64,000 nt of DNA from Lepidodermella squamata (taxonomy: Eukaryota > Gastrotricha): positions 2,790,001 through 2,854,000 of the forward strand of contig JBLDXI010000003.1 of assembly GCA_047495785.1 (NCBI GenBank). Reading direction: 5' to 3'. This document shows positions 44,246-55,300 of the stretch, piece after piece (the first letter of the stretch is position 1; the number at the start of each line of letters is the position of its first letter). Below the pieces are notes generated by a model that saw only the letters and a program-made list of their open reading frames with translations, was not told the origin of the DNA and ran no database searches. The position numbers and the translations under genes were made by a program.

Positions 44246-44945
44246 TTAAGTACAAAAAAATTTCTATTGACTGGGCTATTTTTTCAATTCAATCCGAAAG
44301 GCTTCGGAAGGCAGAAGGGAGGAAAGCCCGGGTCAATTCAAATTGACTCAAAATTAAACCGAGCTCTGTCGCGTGAGGTCGAAGCATGTGATCTTTTTAT
44401 ATAATTAGCCATAAAATCAAATGAATAACGAACGTTTCCCATAGCCAAACATATTTCAAAAATTAACGGATCCTTTGCAAATTTTCAAATATGAAGTTTT
44501 AGGGTAGTTTTCAAAAATTACAGCCAATCGTGGTCTACTCGTTGAGACGAGTAAGAATATATTTTCAGATTGAAAATCGGAGGCCCAGGTGATGAGTTAT
44601 TCTCTATGCCTCTACGGTACTTTTTCATGCAAGGATGCAGAGCAATTTTTTCAATTTCAATTTTTTGCACTTTCGTAAAACACACTTTTCGATGTCTTTT
44701 TCTCGCTTCTGTGTGCTTGGACGCGGATTAAAAAGCATTGTTTGTTAATCCAGTTTCGCCTCCTTCCCTTGACTTTGCCAACTTTGCGTCGACAGGTGTT
44801 TCAGCAAAAAAATTTCGAGGTCGATATTTTTTATCGCAATCATAGAAAATAAATAGAAAATAATAAATTATCGAAATAAATTATCAGGTGAAAAGAAAAG
44901 GCTGATTCATAAAGTCTGAATTTGTTGGGTATTTAAAGTGAAAAA

Positions 44946-45020
44946 CGCGTATATATATATTATATATATATGGAACCATATCGCCATGAAATGAGCCATC
45001 ATGTAATGATTACATGATAC
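44946..45020. repeat. TA dinucleotide run and short palindrome
   Basis: An alternating TA tract at about 44948-44971 is followed by catgtaatgattacatg (about 44999-45015), a near-perfect palindrome. No gene is next to it. Confidence 0.5.
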
Positions 45021-45903
45021 CTCGCCTCCATGGTGTAATTTGAAATTCCAATTTACGCGATGACTTGATCCATCGCGATATGCTCCCATGCGGGTGACAT
45101 TTCACGATAGCTCATTTAATCCATGACCGCAATGATGTGCCAATCGCTATTGGCCAATATTTCACCATCGCCTACGGCATATACACGTCGTGGGCGCTGG
45201 AGGGTTAAACACTAATTATGAACTTTGTACCGTGGATCGGTCATTGTAAATCCGGTCGAAAAGAAGCATATCTCATAAATTCTTGAAAAAGTATAAAAAA
45301 AATCAGGCAATTTTTGACGTTCAATGACCCAAGCCCCGTCGCGCGATTCGTCTTCGTTGTCGAGAAAATCAATATCGAAAAATCGATTATTTGCACATGG
45401 TTGGTAAGCTGTGTTGCGTAATCATTACTCATTGGAATTTCGAAGACAAAAACTAGTAGTGAGAAAAATTGCTCGGATTGCACTCACTTATTATGAGTCC
45501 CGTCAGCGGAAACGGCAGGGAATTTTCTAATTCAACTTTTAAGGAGGAATTTCGCCAAAAATATCCAGGTAATTAAAATCCACCTTAATTTCTCGAAACT
45601 GTATAAGCTTTTTTCATCTGAATTTTAGCCTTCTAGGCTTTGCCTGGCGCAGAGAATAGCAGTGTGATTCAGTGCAAATTTCGATCATTTCGTCAACGGC
45701 GACGAGACGAACGATGGCGAGCCACCCTCCTTTACTAACAAAGGTAGTGAAAATTTATCGAAATTAATTTTGAAAATTTCTAAAATTTAGATGCCGTAAA
45801 CATCAATTTCGTTAATTGAAATCCAAAACCTGAATACCGAATACATTATAAAATAATTAAAATTAAAATTCTTTCAAATTCTGATAGTCTGTTCGATATT
45901 CAT

Positions 45904-46260
45904 GTGAAACATATTAAAAACCCAAATGAGCCAGTTAGACGCGGGAGACCTCGTAAGTCGACCCTGTTAATGCGACGCACGGAAATTCACAAAATTGCGG
46001 ATCTAGAATTAGCGGAAATAACTGCCAGAGATCGGGATGAATGGCAATTAGTGTGCAATAGCATCGAAAATTATGAATTTTTGGGCAAAAACAGGTTGTT
46101 CGCGACCGATCTGTCGGCCCCTGAAGCCGATCGCCTGTCGTCAGCCGTCCCCTAAACCCTCACGGGTAAGGCCTTTTTTTCTACTCTCTAATATTACATC
46201 ACATGCCTACGGAGGACGAAAAATAAAACTGATTCATTCATTCATTCATTCATTCATTCT
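45904..46260 (+). mobile_element. Possible LINE 3' end with ATTC tail
   Basis: An 83-codon open frame encodes RRGRPRKST followed by EITARDRDEWQLV and ends in TAA-less Pro codons then TAA. GRPRKxW and A-x-DR-x-x-W are typical of the C-terminus of reverse transcriptase proteins of RTE-like LINEs. An AATAAA and a pure (ATTC)n run at about 46226-46258 follow within 100 bp, as expected for a LINE 3' end with a microsatellite tail. No RT domain remains upstream. This is inference from a short match. Confidence 0.4.
46226..46258. repeat. (ATTC)n microsatellite
   Basis: About eight uninterrupted ATTC units directly after the possible LINE 3' end. Confidence 0.85.
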
Positions 46261-46439
46261 GATAGTCTAATTTTTGTTTTTGAATTAAAAAAATCAAAGG
46301 AATCGAATCGCGCGATGAGCCTTTTATCTTTGGAATCCTTGAAAGACGGAGATTCTTCCCATGAAAATTACGAAAATTTTGGAGATATATGCTCTTTTTC
46401 CACCTTCTAAATCAATAAATTCAAATTTGTGTGCAAATT

Positions 46440-48830
46440 CATAGTTTAACGACAACAGGCATGTGCGTGAGTGTCCGATTTGTTACATCATTGTTACCAC
46501 AAGGATAGGGGGACCGTTGAAGGCGATGATATAGTCACCCGTTTATCATCGCTGGAGGCAATCTATAGCGTGACCCTATCTCTCGGAGGCCTTCACGAGG
46601 CGGTTAATGTGAGTATCTGTACTTGTACCGTTTATGTACTCGTATGGAGAAACTAACTCCAACTGGAGCGCTCCTTACTCCCACGGTGCTGTTGTAGAGG
46701 TCCAATGCTAGCTATGCGTTTCATAGTTTTAGTCGGGGATCAACCTGCAATGATACTAGGAGGACAGATACTGAGGCCATGTGCAGTAAGTGCATGAGCT
46801 AACATACAGTATTTGGGGCAACTCCCCACGTGATTTATGTCCGGTCACGTCGGAAAGCACGCTATGACAGAGTGTCCCTCTGTACGGACTAGGATCAGCG
46901 CTTGGTAAGGCATAGGCAGTTGAGCCTAAGGAGCCCCATCGCAAGGACGCTTTTCCGGACACGGACGTGTTTGGCACGAGTCTCTGGCGACACAGGACAG
47001 AAGAATGATCGTTGACGGGCATCAGCTCGGAGATCCAGTACTCTGCAACCAGTGTCTTGTTCTATGTTATGAACGGTTTTTATGAAAGATGTCCACCGTC
47101 ATGGAGCGCATTGAAGCTTAGCCGAGCTCACCGTATCTGGGTCGAGTCCGCGGTACAGTTGAGTACTGCGCATGCTGAGTGACCATGATCTTCAGAAGTG
47201 GGACCAATGTCATCTCTCAAGAGCCTAGTAAAGACCATAGAAACAGAGATTTGAAAAACTGACATCGTAGCATCAGAAGATCCTGAAACTAACCTGGAGG
47301 AGGTGTGCACAGTTGGCGCTCTGGCGGATGTGCCACTGAAACCTAGTTAAAGTAAGGTAATCCTTCCGGTGTGAATTGGTCAGTGAGCTAAACTTACCCC
47401 GTCTCCGCTATAAGTTATCCCTGCACTGTGGCAAATGTGGCGAGAGTGCGTTTATCGCTCTTACTACGTGCTTACAGAGCCCTTGGCCCTTGGTGATCTA
47501 TTAGGTATCACTGGCTGGTGGCGTTGGTAAAACGGCGTTTCCGTATTACCCGATCATTTCGGGTTCATATTAGCCCACCTACAGATCGTTCTAAGTGAGC
47601 ACGGTCGCTTAAAGTCGCGAAGATACAAGTCTTACTGGCCCTGGCTTCACCGCGGGGACAGCCGTAGAGTCGGAAGTGGACGGAGCCGGTCGCCGTCTGC
47701 GTTAAATGGGCGCTGCTGGGACAAAGGAAAGGGAGTGCTAGTCGGCAGACTACCTCATCGCTTAAAACGCATCAAACAACTGCTTGTATACACTGTGGTA
47801 TGAGTAGTTGGCGTTCGACCACCCAGCGTGCACAGCAAGCAGCCTTGCTGGTCATCCATCAATGTAGCTCCAATATTGTGCAATCTGATGATCCGTGGCT
47901 GCGTTATGGCCTCTGTGTTGGGTTGTTACATGTTGGTCGGAGAGCGGAGGTGGTGGATGGTGCATAGAGAGACGGGTACCTAGCGGAGTCCAGGTGGCAA
48001 CATCACTCTCATCACATCATTGTCTATGGTGTACATAGTCTGATTTTTTTAAGCCTTTCATCATCGTAAGAGGAACCTTTAACTGGCGAGTAATTGATAC
48101 TTCGGTAAAGGAGGCGTTTCGTGAAGTGAGCTTGAATAGCCGCTAGTTTTTCAATATCATAAAGTGGGTACGGTGATGGATGGACAGAAATCGAGGCGCG
48201 ATAGTGTGTAGGATTTAAACGCTTTGAGGCGAAGGGATTCAGATGTGAAGGATTTACGTAAGATTAATTCCGTGGCATTTCGTAGCTAATGCGTTACAAT
48301 AATCCGTGAAGGTAAGGATGATGCAGTCGACTCTGGAGTTATTAGGATTTTCGGCACTGGGCGTTCAAGGGAATCTGATCTGTTCATAATGAATTTTGAA
48401 AAATAATAAATGAAGTCTCAGGATAAAGGATAAACTGAGAACTGCTTTTTATGTCGGACATTAGACTTGGATCATTATCCTTCTATTGACCATGTAGATA
48501 GCAGAATTCAAAATGAATCGACCGCCTCAGGAGAATCGGGGAATCATCAAGGAGTAGCGAGGACTCGCAAATCCATCAAATTGGATTAAGTGATGTTACA
48601 ATTTTTCAGCGATGCCCAGCCGTTGTTTAATTGATTTTAGAAGGCCGTGCCATTGTGAAGGGGGTAGGTTAATCGCTTTATGACTTTCTGAGGTGATTTT
48701 CTGCCCTGAACTATCGAACCCAAGATACTGATCGAACCTGAAAAACTATCGAACCCTGAGGTTTTTCCTTCCTTGCTTACCGTTGGAGGTACCCCGCCCC
48801 CTCCCCACGCTCCCTTTTTTCCCGCCTAAC
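46440..48830. other. Gene-free stretch with distinct base composition
   Basis: From about 46440 to 48100 the sequence has near-equal base frequencies and none of the A/T runs of the rest of the window, yet no open frame exceeds about 90 codons and no domain is visible. From 48100 it grades back to AT-rich DNA before the LGIC-G 3' flank. I cannot identify it; a decayed mobile element, a long non-coding RNA or inserted foreign DNA are all possible. Confidence 0.4.
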
Positions 48831-48968
48831 TGAAACGTTCAGTTTTTATTTAGTCAACTCAGATTTGAAGTTATCTCTAGACAACATTAAAAAAGCAGTA
48901 TACGATAATGAAAGCAGAAATAGATGATGAATATTGATTTGAAAAGTCAGTCTATTCTTGACTTCAGT

Positions 48969-51650
48969 TCAAAATTTGACAATTGACATGCAGTAAGCAT
49001 GTATACCAATGTAGAAGCCAAGGGATACAAAAAACATCAAAATGTCTATCAACCGCACGAGGGTGATTTTGCGCTTTCCAAACGAGCGTTGCGATGTACT
49101 GGCCACGAAACATGCGAACAAATGATACGCTGTAATAAAAGCCGCGTAAAAAGTCGTCGCTTTAATATAGTCGCCCAAGAGTATACGGCTTTTAGTTTTC
49201 GGTAGTTGGGCCAGGACATCAGATTGGGCGACGGTGAGAGCTAGCATTGTAGTTATAGCAAAACCCGGACGATCTGGTACGTCCGGTGGCAAGAAGAAAG
49301 TAGCCAAATCCAAAAAAGATAGCAAAGCACTGGGCAAAGCCAAGTTGATTAGGTAGTAGTCAGGGATTCTTCGCAAAACAACCCCGAACTCTACGATGTG
49401 TATCGGCTGGCCGACAAACATTCGGGTATCGAGGGTCACATTAGATGAAACCCATTCCCATTCCGTTGTCAGGCGGTCAAGCCAATTGATGAGAAAAGTG
49501 TTGGTATCGAATTGGAGAACTTTCATTGGCCTTGTGAGTTCGAAAGTGAAATAGCAACGCTGCTCATCAAAAGGAAAATAGCATAAATTAAGGTCACAAA
49601 CAGATCGGAAATTTCCTTCGGTGACTAAGAAGAAGTCGAAAATTTGGCTCTCGCCCAGCGGCGTATTGAGAACGGTAAGGTCTCTTCCGAATGAATCATC
49701 AGCCATATAAGGATTACTAGCGGCACCGCTGGTGAAGCGCAACTTCGGAGCCCAGACCGTTTCCGGCGATGCCACATACAACGTCTCAGGCCTTTTAGTG
49801 AGTTCTGTGGTGCTATTCAAAGGGCAGGTCGTCACGTTCCATTTCAGAAGAATCAAGCCATAAACATCAATCACCTGGTTTACGTTATCAATTCCATTCA
49901 TTCGGCTAACTTCGAACGCGACGGTAATGTGAGTTGCTCTCCCATTATTGGGCGGGACAGATCGGTCCGCAGAGAAATCATCACATTCTTTCATGGCGCT
50001 CTCTATCGGGGTCGGATCTGTCGAAGGTTCGGGCAGAACAGGTACAAAACTTGAGACCAGGCTTCTTGGAACAGACGGAGGCGGCGTTGCTGTTGTCGTA
50101 AGTTTTACTGTCGGGGTTACGGTACGTTCAGCAGAACTAATCTTGTTCGTTATTGTAATAGGAATCGCAGTTGAAGATGTTGTCGAAGTTTCCGGCGACG
50201 TTGAAGTCGAGATCGTAATAGTCGAAGTGCTAGTTGCCGGGAATGTCCAATATTCGCAAGTTCCCGGAAGTTGCTTTATCTCATCTGTAGACAGCACAGC
50301 GCCGTATTGGAAAAAGCATGCCATTGCATCAAATTCGAAACCCGTATAAGCGATCGTGCCGTCGTTGCCTTGAAATAGGGCAATAATAGCGCTTGTGTCG
50401 ACCGCAAGCTGCGTTGTTAGCTTTGTTGAAGCCACCAAATCAGCATTTTCCCCTGTATATAGTCTCAGAATCAACGTATCTGGATCGTACGAAACGGCGA
50501 AGAAGACCCACTTCGTCACTGAAATATTAGAAATTGACGCTAATGCCCCATTTTTATTAGCAATTATCAACGAGGCGGGGTGCTGAAAATGCGCAGATAA
50601 TCTTGAACCTATCGCGGCGTCCCAATATACGAAGATACCACGCGCAGGCTGATCAGGCATATTAGCAAGATTTACATAAAGAGCGACAGTAATGCTTGCC
50701 GTGAATTTCGGAACAACGTTGCACAGGCGATCCTTGATAACTCGCGCCGATGAATTCGCCTTATCGAAGGGGCCCAATTTCGATGTGTCAATTACCCCTA
50801 TACTATCCAGTTTTCCCACATCTCTGACGACCATTGCATTGCTACCAGATACATCATTCAGGTACGAGGAATCATCCATAGGTATGAAGACTTGTAGACT
50901 ATCGGGCTTTGGCCAGCTTTGCGAGGCCTGAACCGAGGTTTTTGCCTCCCAGTTCTTGCATACCGCGGATAGCTGTTGCAGCTCCTCAGCTTGAAGCATT
51001 TCATTGTAATGCATGACGCAGGCCATTCCATCAGAATCTAGCATGAATGTCGTATCAGCAGATCTGCCCACGTCAACTAAAGTCGTCTGTGACAACTTGA
51101 TCTCCGTGCTAGATGTTAACGGTTGGACTAGTGTTGGATTTTCCCCAGTGTACACCTTCAATGTCGTCCCGAGCAAAGTTATCATAACAAAATTCCATTG
51201 CCCTGCAGTAATAGCATTGGCAACCTCCCCTATAGCCTGGGTTCCGACTCGGAATTCGAGGGAGCCCGGGTGCTTGTAAACTACAGAGAATAAATTGCCC
51301 GCGTCACTCTTGTAGGCGAATAATCCTCGATTTACACCCGCCTGGGCGTCTGGGTAGAAGCAGAATGCAAGCGTCATGTCGCTATTGAGTGTAGCTTTGA
51401 CACTGCCGATCAAGCCATTTTTCGGGCGATAGGATGTTTTAGGTTGGCTGAATGGCCCAGCGAATGCCGTTTGAACTTCCCCGTAGACATTTTTCGCATC
51501 CCCACCCCCAAGTACAATCTTGCCCCTCGCAACGTCTCTAACACCGGCTACTTCATCAAGTGGCAGTAGGAACTCTATATCAGCTTGCCTTGGTAAAAAG
51601 CAAAAACTTGATCCAAGAAATGCTGAGAGGCACGTTAGGAAAACTCTCAT
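48969..51650 (-). CDS. LGIC-G: LamG-LamG-mucin-Cys-loop receptor, intact
   Basis: One open frame of 893 aa with signal peptide MRVFLTCLSAFLGSSFC. LamG-like domains at about 19-232 and 240-470, a Thr-rich linker about half the length of that in LGIC-F, and a full channel from about 549: WxP motif WAPKLRF, Cys-loop CDLNLCYFPFDEQRC with an extra Cys inside the loop shared only with F, M2 DRPGFAITTMLALTV (2' is Gly), short M3-M4 loop and M4. LamG 1 is nearly identical to LGIC-F while LamG 2 differs strongly. Probably the functional partner copy of the disrupted LGIC-F. Confidence 0.85.
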   Translation of the reverse strand: MRVFLTCLSAFLGSSFCFLPRQADIEFLLPLDEVAGVRDVARGKIVLGGGDAKNVYGEVQTAFAGPFSQPKTSYRPKNGLIGSVKATLNSDMTLAFCFYPDAQAGVNRGLFAYKSDAGNLFSVVYKHPGSLEFRVGTQAIGEVANAITAGQWNFVMITLLGTTLKVYTGENPTLVQPLTSSTEIKLSQTTLVDVGRSADTTFMLDSDGMACVMHYNEMLQAEELQQLSAVCKNWEAKTSVQASQSWPKPDSLQVFIPMDDSSYLNDVSGSNAMVVRDVGKLDSIGVIDTSKLGPFDKANSSARVIKDRLCNVVPKFTASITVALYVNLANMPDQPARGIFVYWDAAIGSRLSAHFQHPASLIIANKNGALASISNISVTKWVFFAVSYDPDTLILRLYTGENADLVASTKLTTQLAVDTSAIIALFQGNDGTIAYTGFEFDAMACFFQYGAVLSTDEIKQLPGTCEYWTFPATSTSTITISTSTSPETSTTSSTAIPITITNKISSAERTVTPTVKLTTTATPPPSVPRSLVSSFVPVLPEPSTDPTPIESAMKECDDFSADRSVPPNNGRATHITVAFEVSRMNGIDNVNQVIDVYGLILLKWNVTTCPLNSTTELTKRPETLYVASPETVWAPKLRFTSGAASNPYMADDSFGRDLTVLNTPLGESQIFDFFLVTEGNFRSVCDLNLCYFPFDEQRCYFTFELTRPMKVLQFDTNTFLINWLDRLTTEWEWVSSNVTLDTRMFVGQPIHIVEFGVVLRRIPDYYLINLALPSALLSFLDLATFFLPPDVPDRPGFAITTMLALTVAQSDVLAQLPKTKSRILLGDYIKATTFYAAFITAYHLFACFVASTSQRSFGKRKITLVRLIDILMFFVSLGFYIGIHAYCMSIVKF

Positions 51651-52318
51651 CGCATTTTTTCGATATTTCGCTGCTTTGGCTGATGTTCAAAATGTTAACA
51701 TTTTTCAATTCTCCGTTCACATATTAATCGGATGTTTGAAGTGGAGGTTATGGCAATAATGCCAGTTTTTTCAGGCAGAAATATTTCGATAATTAAAGAT
51801 CAACACAGCGTCAGGTTATTTGCTCGAAAAATGCTGACGCTTCACCCTGAACTCTCATCTTTTGAGAAGCTTTCGTTTATTTTTTCATCGTTATTAATAA
51901 TCAACCCTGAATAAACAGCTCTTGTTGAGATTTAACATTCCGCCATGATAAGCAGCAAGGACGGCCACTAGAAATATTCATCAGAAGCGGGGAAGGATGC
52001 AGCTTGTGGAGTTCAGAAAATAAAAAAATGTTGGCATCTGTTATAGAAAGAACTGAAGGTCGCCGAATGAAGATGCACTCAATTAATAAATTCATAGAGA
52101 AGTAGTTTAAATAACTAGTAATTGAGCGCGTATTCATATAATGGTCTCAATCACAGAATTTCCCGCTCATTTTGTACATTCTTCACAGGTTAGGAAAGAA
52201 AAGGTAGTAACGGAGAAAAAGATTGCAACAAATCAATGATTAATTATTTTAAAATTAGTAAAAAATAGGCGATTTTCGATATGTGCAACAAAAATAATCT
52301 TGTTTTAGAAAAATATCG
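51651..52318. other. Intergenic spacer between LGIC-G and the sushi gene
   Basis: The part to about 52030 is the LGIC-G upstream region, similar to 41930-42290. The rest holds the 3' end of the sushi gene. No other gene. Confidence 0.4.
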
Positions 52319-55300
52319 TTAATTGAATGTAGTTCCGGAGCATAGGAAATCAGCGAATGATTTGTCATGTGCTAGCGATTCGACGCTAAGATCTTGCGTG
52401 GACGAGACGAATTTGAAGTAGGATGAATCCGAAGCGATCTCCTCTCGCAAAACAGTCTGTTGAGCTTGACCGCTAAGCGCTGGCCCTAGAGCCAAAGCAA
52501 ACACTCTAGCATTCCAAGGTTCAGCTTTAAGAGCCTCCACTTCAGCGTTGGCCTCGATTAAAGATCCGCCTCGTCGCGCTGTAGTTAGATATACGATTCT
52601 ATTGTTGTTACTGAATGGCAGGCGAGGTAGGACTGTGTTCCGAGCAGTTTGGAACAGTTTTGTCAGGTCATCTTTGAAAGCCTATGAAATATGGTCACCT
52701 TAAAAACAAACTGATCAAAAGGAAAACAAACGCACGTGTTTGAACTGGGCAATGTTCTTTTGAACCCAGACTCGCCAGGCTTGGCTATGGTAAGGCTGAT
52801 CGGCTGAGACATTCATGGCCGTCCAAATGTACTCACGATGAGCCATTCCAGTCATAGTCACGCCACCCAAGCCCAATTGCGCTTGAACATTAGGTCTAGG
52901 GGAGCTGCCTATTTCGCCGATCAGCGACTGCCATCTGAGTGGGAAACGATCGAGGAAAGCGACGACATTCGGTAGGTCAGCCTCTCGCGAAAAGCCTTCA
53001 ACCTCATTGACATCGAAAACGAAGATCAAATTAATTCCCGGAGGGCATTGCATTGTCTGGCCTTTGACGCATCGGGGTAGGGTGCTCCATTCACTGTTGG
53101 CCATACATCTAACGCCGGGGTAAGTCGTTGGCTGAAGACCGTTGCTGCATTGATACCAGATCAAATCACCAACAATGCTGGCCTCGCCACTTGGAACTGT
53201 CGTGAAGGAAATGTTAGCATTAGCAACTGTTGGTAGGGGTCCACAAGTAGGTCCACTGGTATCTCGAGCAACACAGCTTGGGATATCGGACCATTCGTTA
53301 GTTTGAAGGCATTCAACCCGCGATGAACCCTGCATGACATAAGGCTGGTTACAGCTCACTGTTGCGTAACTTCCAATACGGCTGAGTGACCCGGCGAAGT
53401 TCCGTTCCAAAACCCGTGAGTTCGGAATTTCAGGCAAAGCCCCACAGCCGATAGCGTCGAGAGCTGGGTCACATCTCGGAAGGGCAGACCATTTTCCAGA
53501 TAATTGGCAGGTTACCCGTGACGGACCAATCAGCCGATACCCGTTCGAGCATGAATACACGACACTGGTTCCAGGCACTGTTGGTGTTTTGTAAGGTTGG
53601 GTGATGTAACCCTGCTGCACAGTCGGAGCAGTTCCGCAGGTCGCAGCAGCTTTTTGGCAGGTTGGCGCAGTTGTCCATGTTGCATTTACCGTGCAAGTTG
53701 ACGTACTATCCGCCGAGAGAAGGACGTAACCCGAGTCGCAGGTGTACATTACGTAATCACCCGCTTTAGGCTCGCTGATCTGGCGGTCGTAGGTTGCCAT
53801 GGAAACGCGTCCGTTTTTCACAATGGGCGGGAACGAGCAATGGTGGCCGCTCAAAGACAACGAATTAGCCCCGATGACTTCAACACAGTTCGGAGCTTCA
53901 GTCCAAGTCCCGGCTACAGTGCAGGTTACTTCGTCATGGTCACCCTGGATCTTCAACCCTGTATGGCAGCGGTATCGGACATAGTCACCAGGAACCGGCC
54001 TGGTTCCAGCTGGGAATGACTGGTAGTAGATTGATGCCGTAAACAAGCTGGGCGGGTTCTCGCAGTTACCAGAGGAGACCTCGCAAAGAGGTACCTCGGA
54101 CCATTGCCCATCTTCCTGGCAACTAACCACCTCACTACCGCTAGTCATTCGATAGCCGACGAGGCAAGAGAACCAAATGACGTCACCTACTGAGGCCTTG
54201 CTCTGGAAACTCTTGTAAACCAACCTCGCTTGAGGTACAGCAGGAACTGCCCCGCAAGTAACGGCTTTCTTAACGCATTGAGGTAAGGTACTCCAGTTTC
54301 CTTCGTTGCTACATTGTATGTAGTAGGTGCTAGTCGCTAACTCATAGCCAGGTAGACATGCGTAGAACACCTTGTCAGTCACCCTACCAACGGCACTGTT
54401 AAACGTCCGGCTCACAACTCGAGCATTCTCGACCAAAGGCGCTAAGCCGCATTGTTTGACTGGAGCACAAGTTGGTAGATCGGTCCAGTTGCCGAACATG
54501 TTGCATTGAATGAAATTCGCCCGTGTGGTGACGCGCCAACCATCGTCACAATCATACATGACCACACTGCCATATGTGATTGGGGCGTTTTCAGCATTTC
54601 CGTAGCTTTTGTAAACAATTGTAGCATGTTCGACGTTCGGAGGCTTGCCACACCCTTCAGTTGCGAGACTGTTACGATAGATTGCGACGCATTGCGGCGA
54701 GGCAGTCCATCCTCCATTTGTTCGACAGGTTACGGTTGAGGTTGAGGATGACGAAAGCATGTAACCATCATTACACCGATAGACAACCCGACTACCAGCT
54801 CTAGAGTTGGCTCCGATGAAATCAGACTGATGAATGATCGCATTTTGGACATCCGGAGCAGCTCCACACGAAACTCCGTTGTTGTTGTTGTTCGGCTGGT
54901 TGTTATTATTGTTATTAAGGCGGAGGCAGCGGGGTACATTTGACCACCCTGATGTGGTGCAGCGAATATCTGCAGCTCCGCTAAGGACGTAGCCACTTGA
55001 ACAGGAGTAAGTAACTCGATCTCCTTCTCCAGCGTTGCTACCGACAAACGACTTATCGACTACAACGGCGTTACTTATCAAAGGAGCATCGCCACATGAG
55101 ACCCTTGGGCGGGGTTGAACTCGGGAGACACAAGACGGGACTCGGGACCAAGTTCCATCCGATTGACAGGTGACCCGTTTCGACCCAGACAGATCGCTAT
55201 TTGGGTCGGAACAGGTGAATTCGATCCAATCACCTGGTTGGCTGTTTCTGGACCCACTAGCCCCGTTTTGGCGCCAAGAGACAGTGGCACCAGCTACCTG

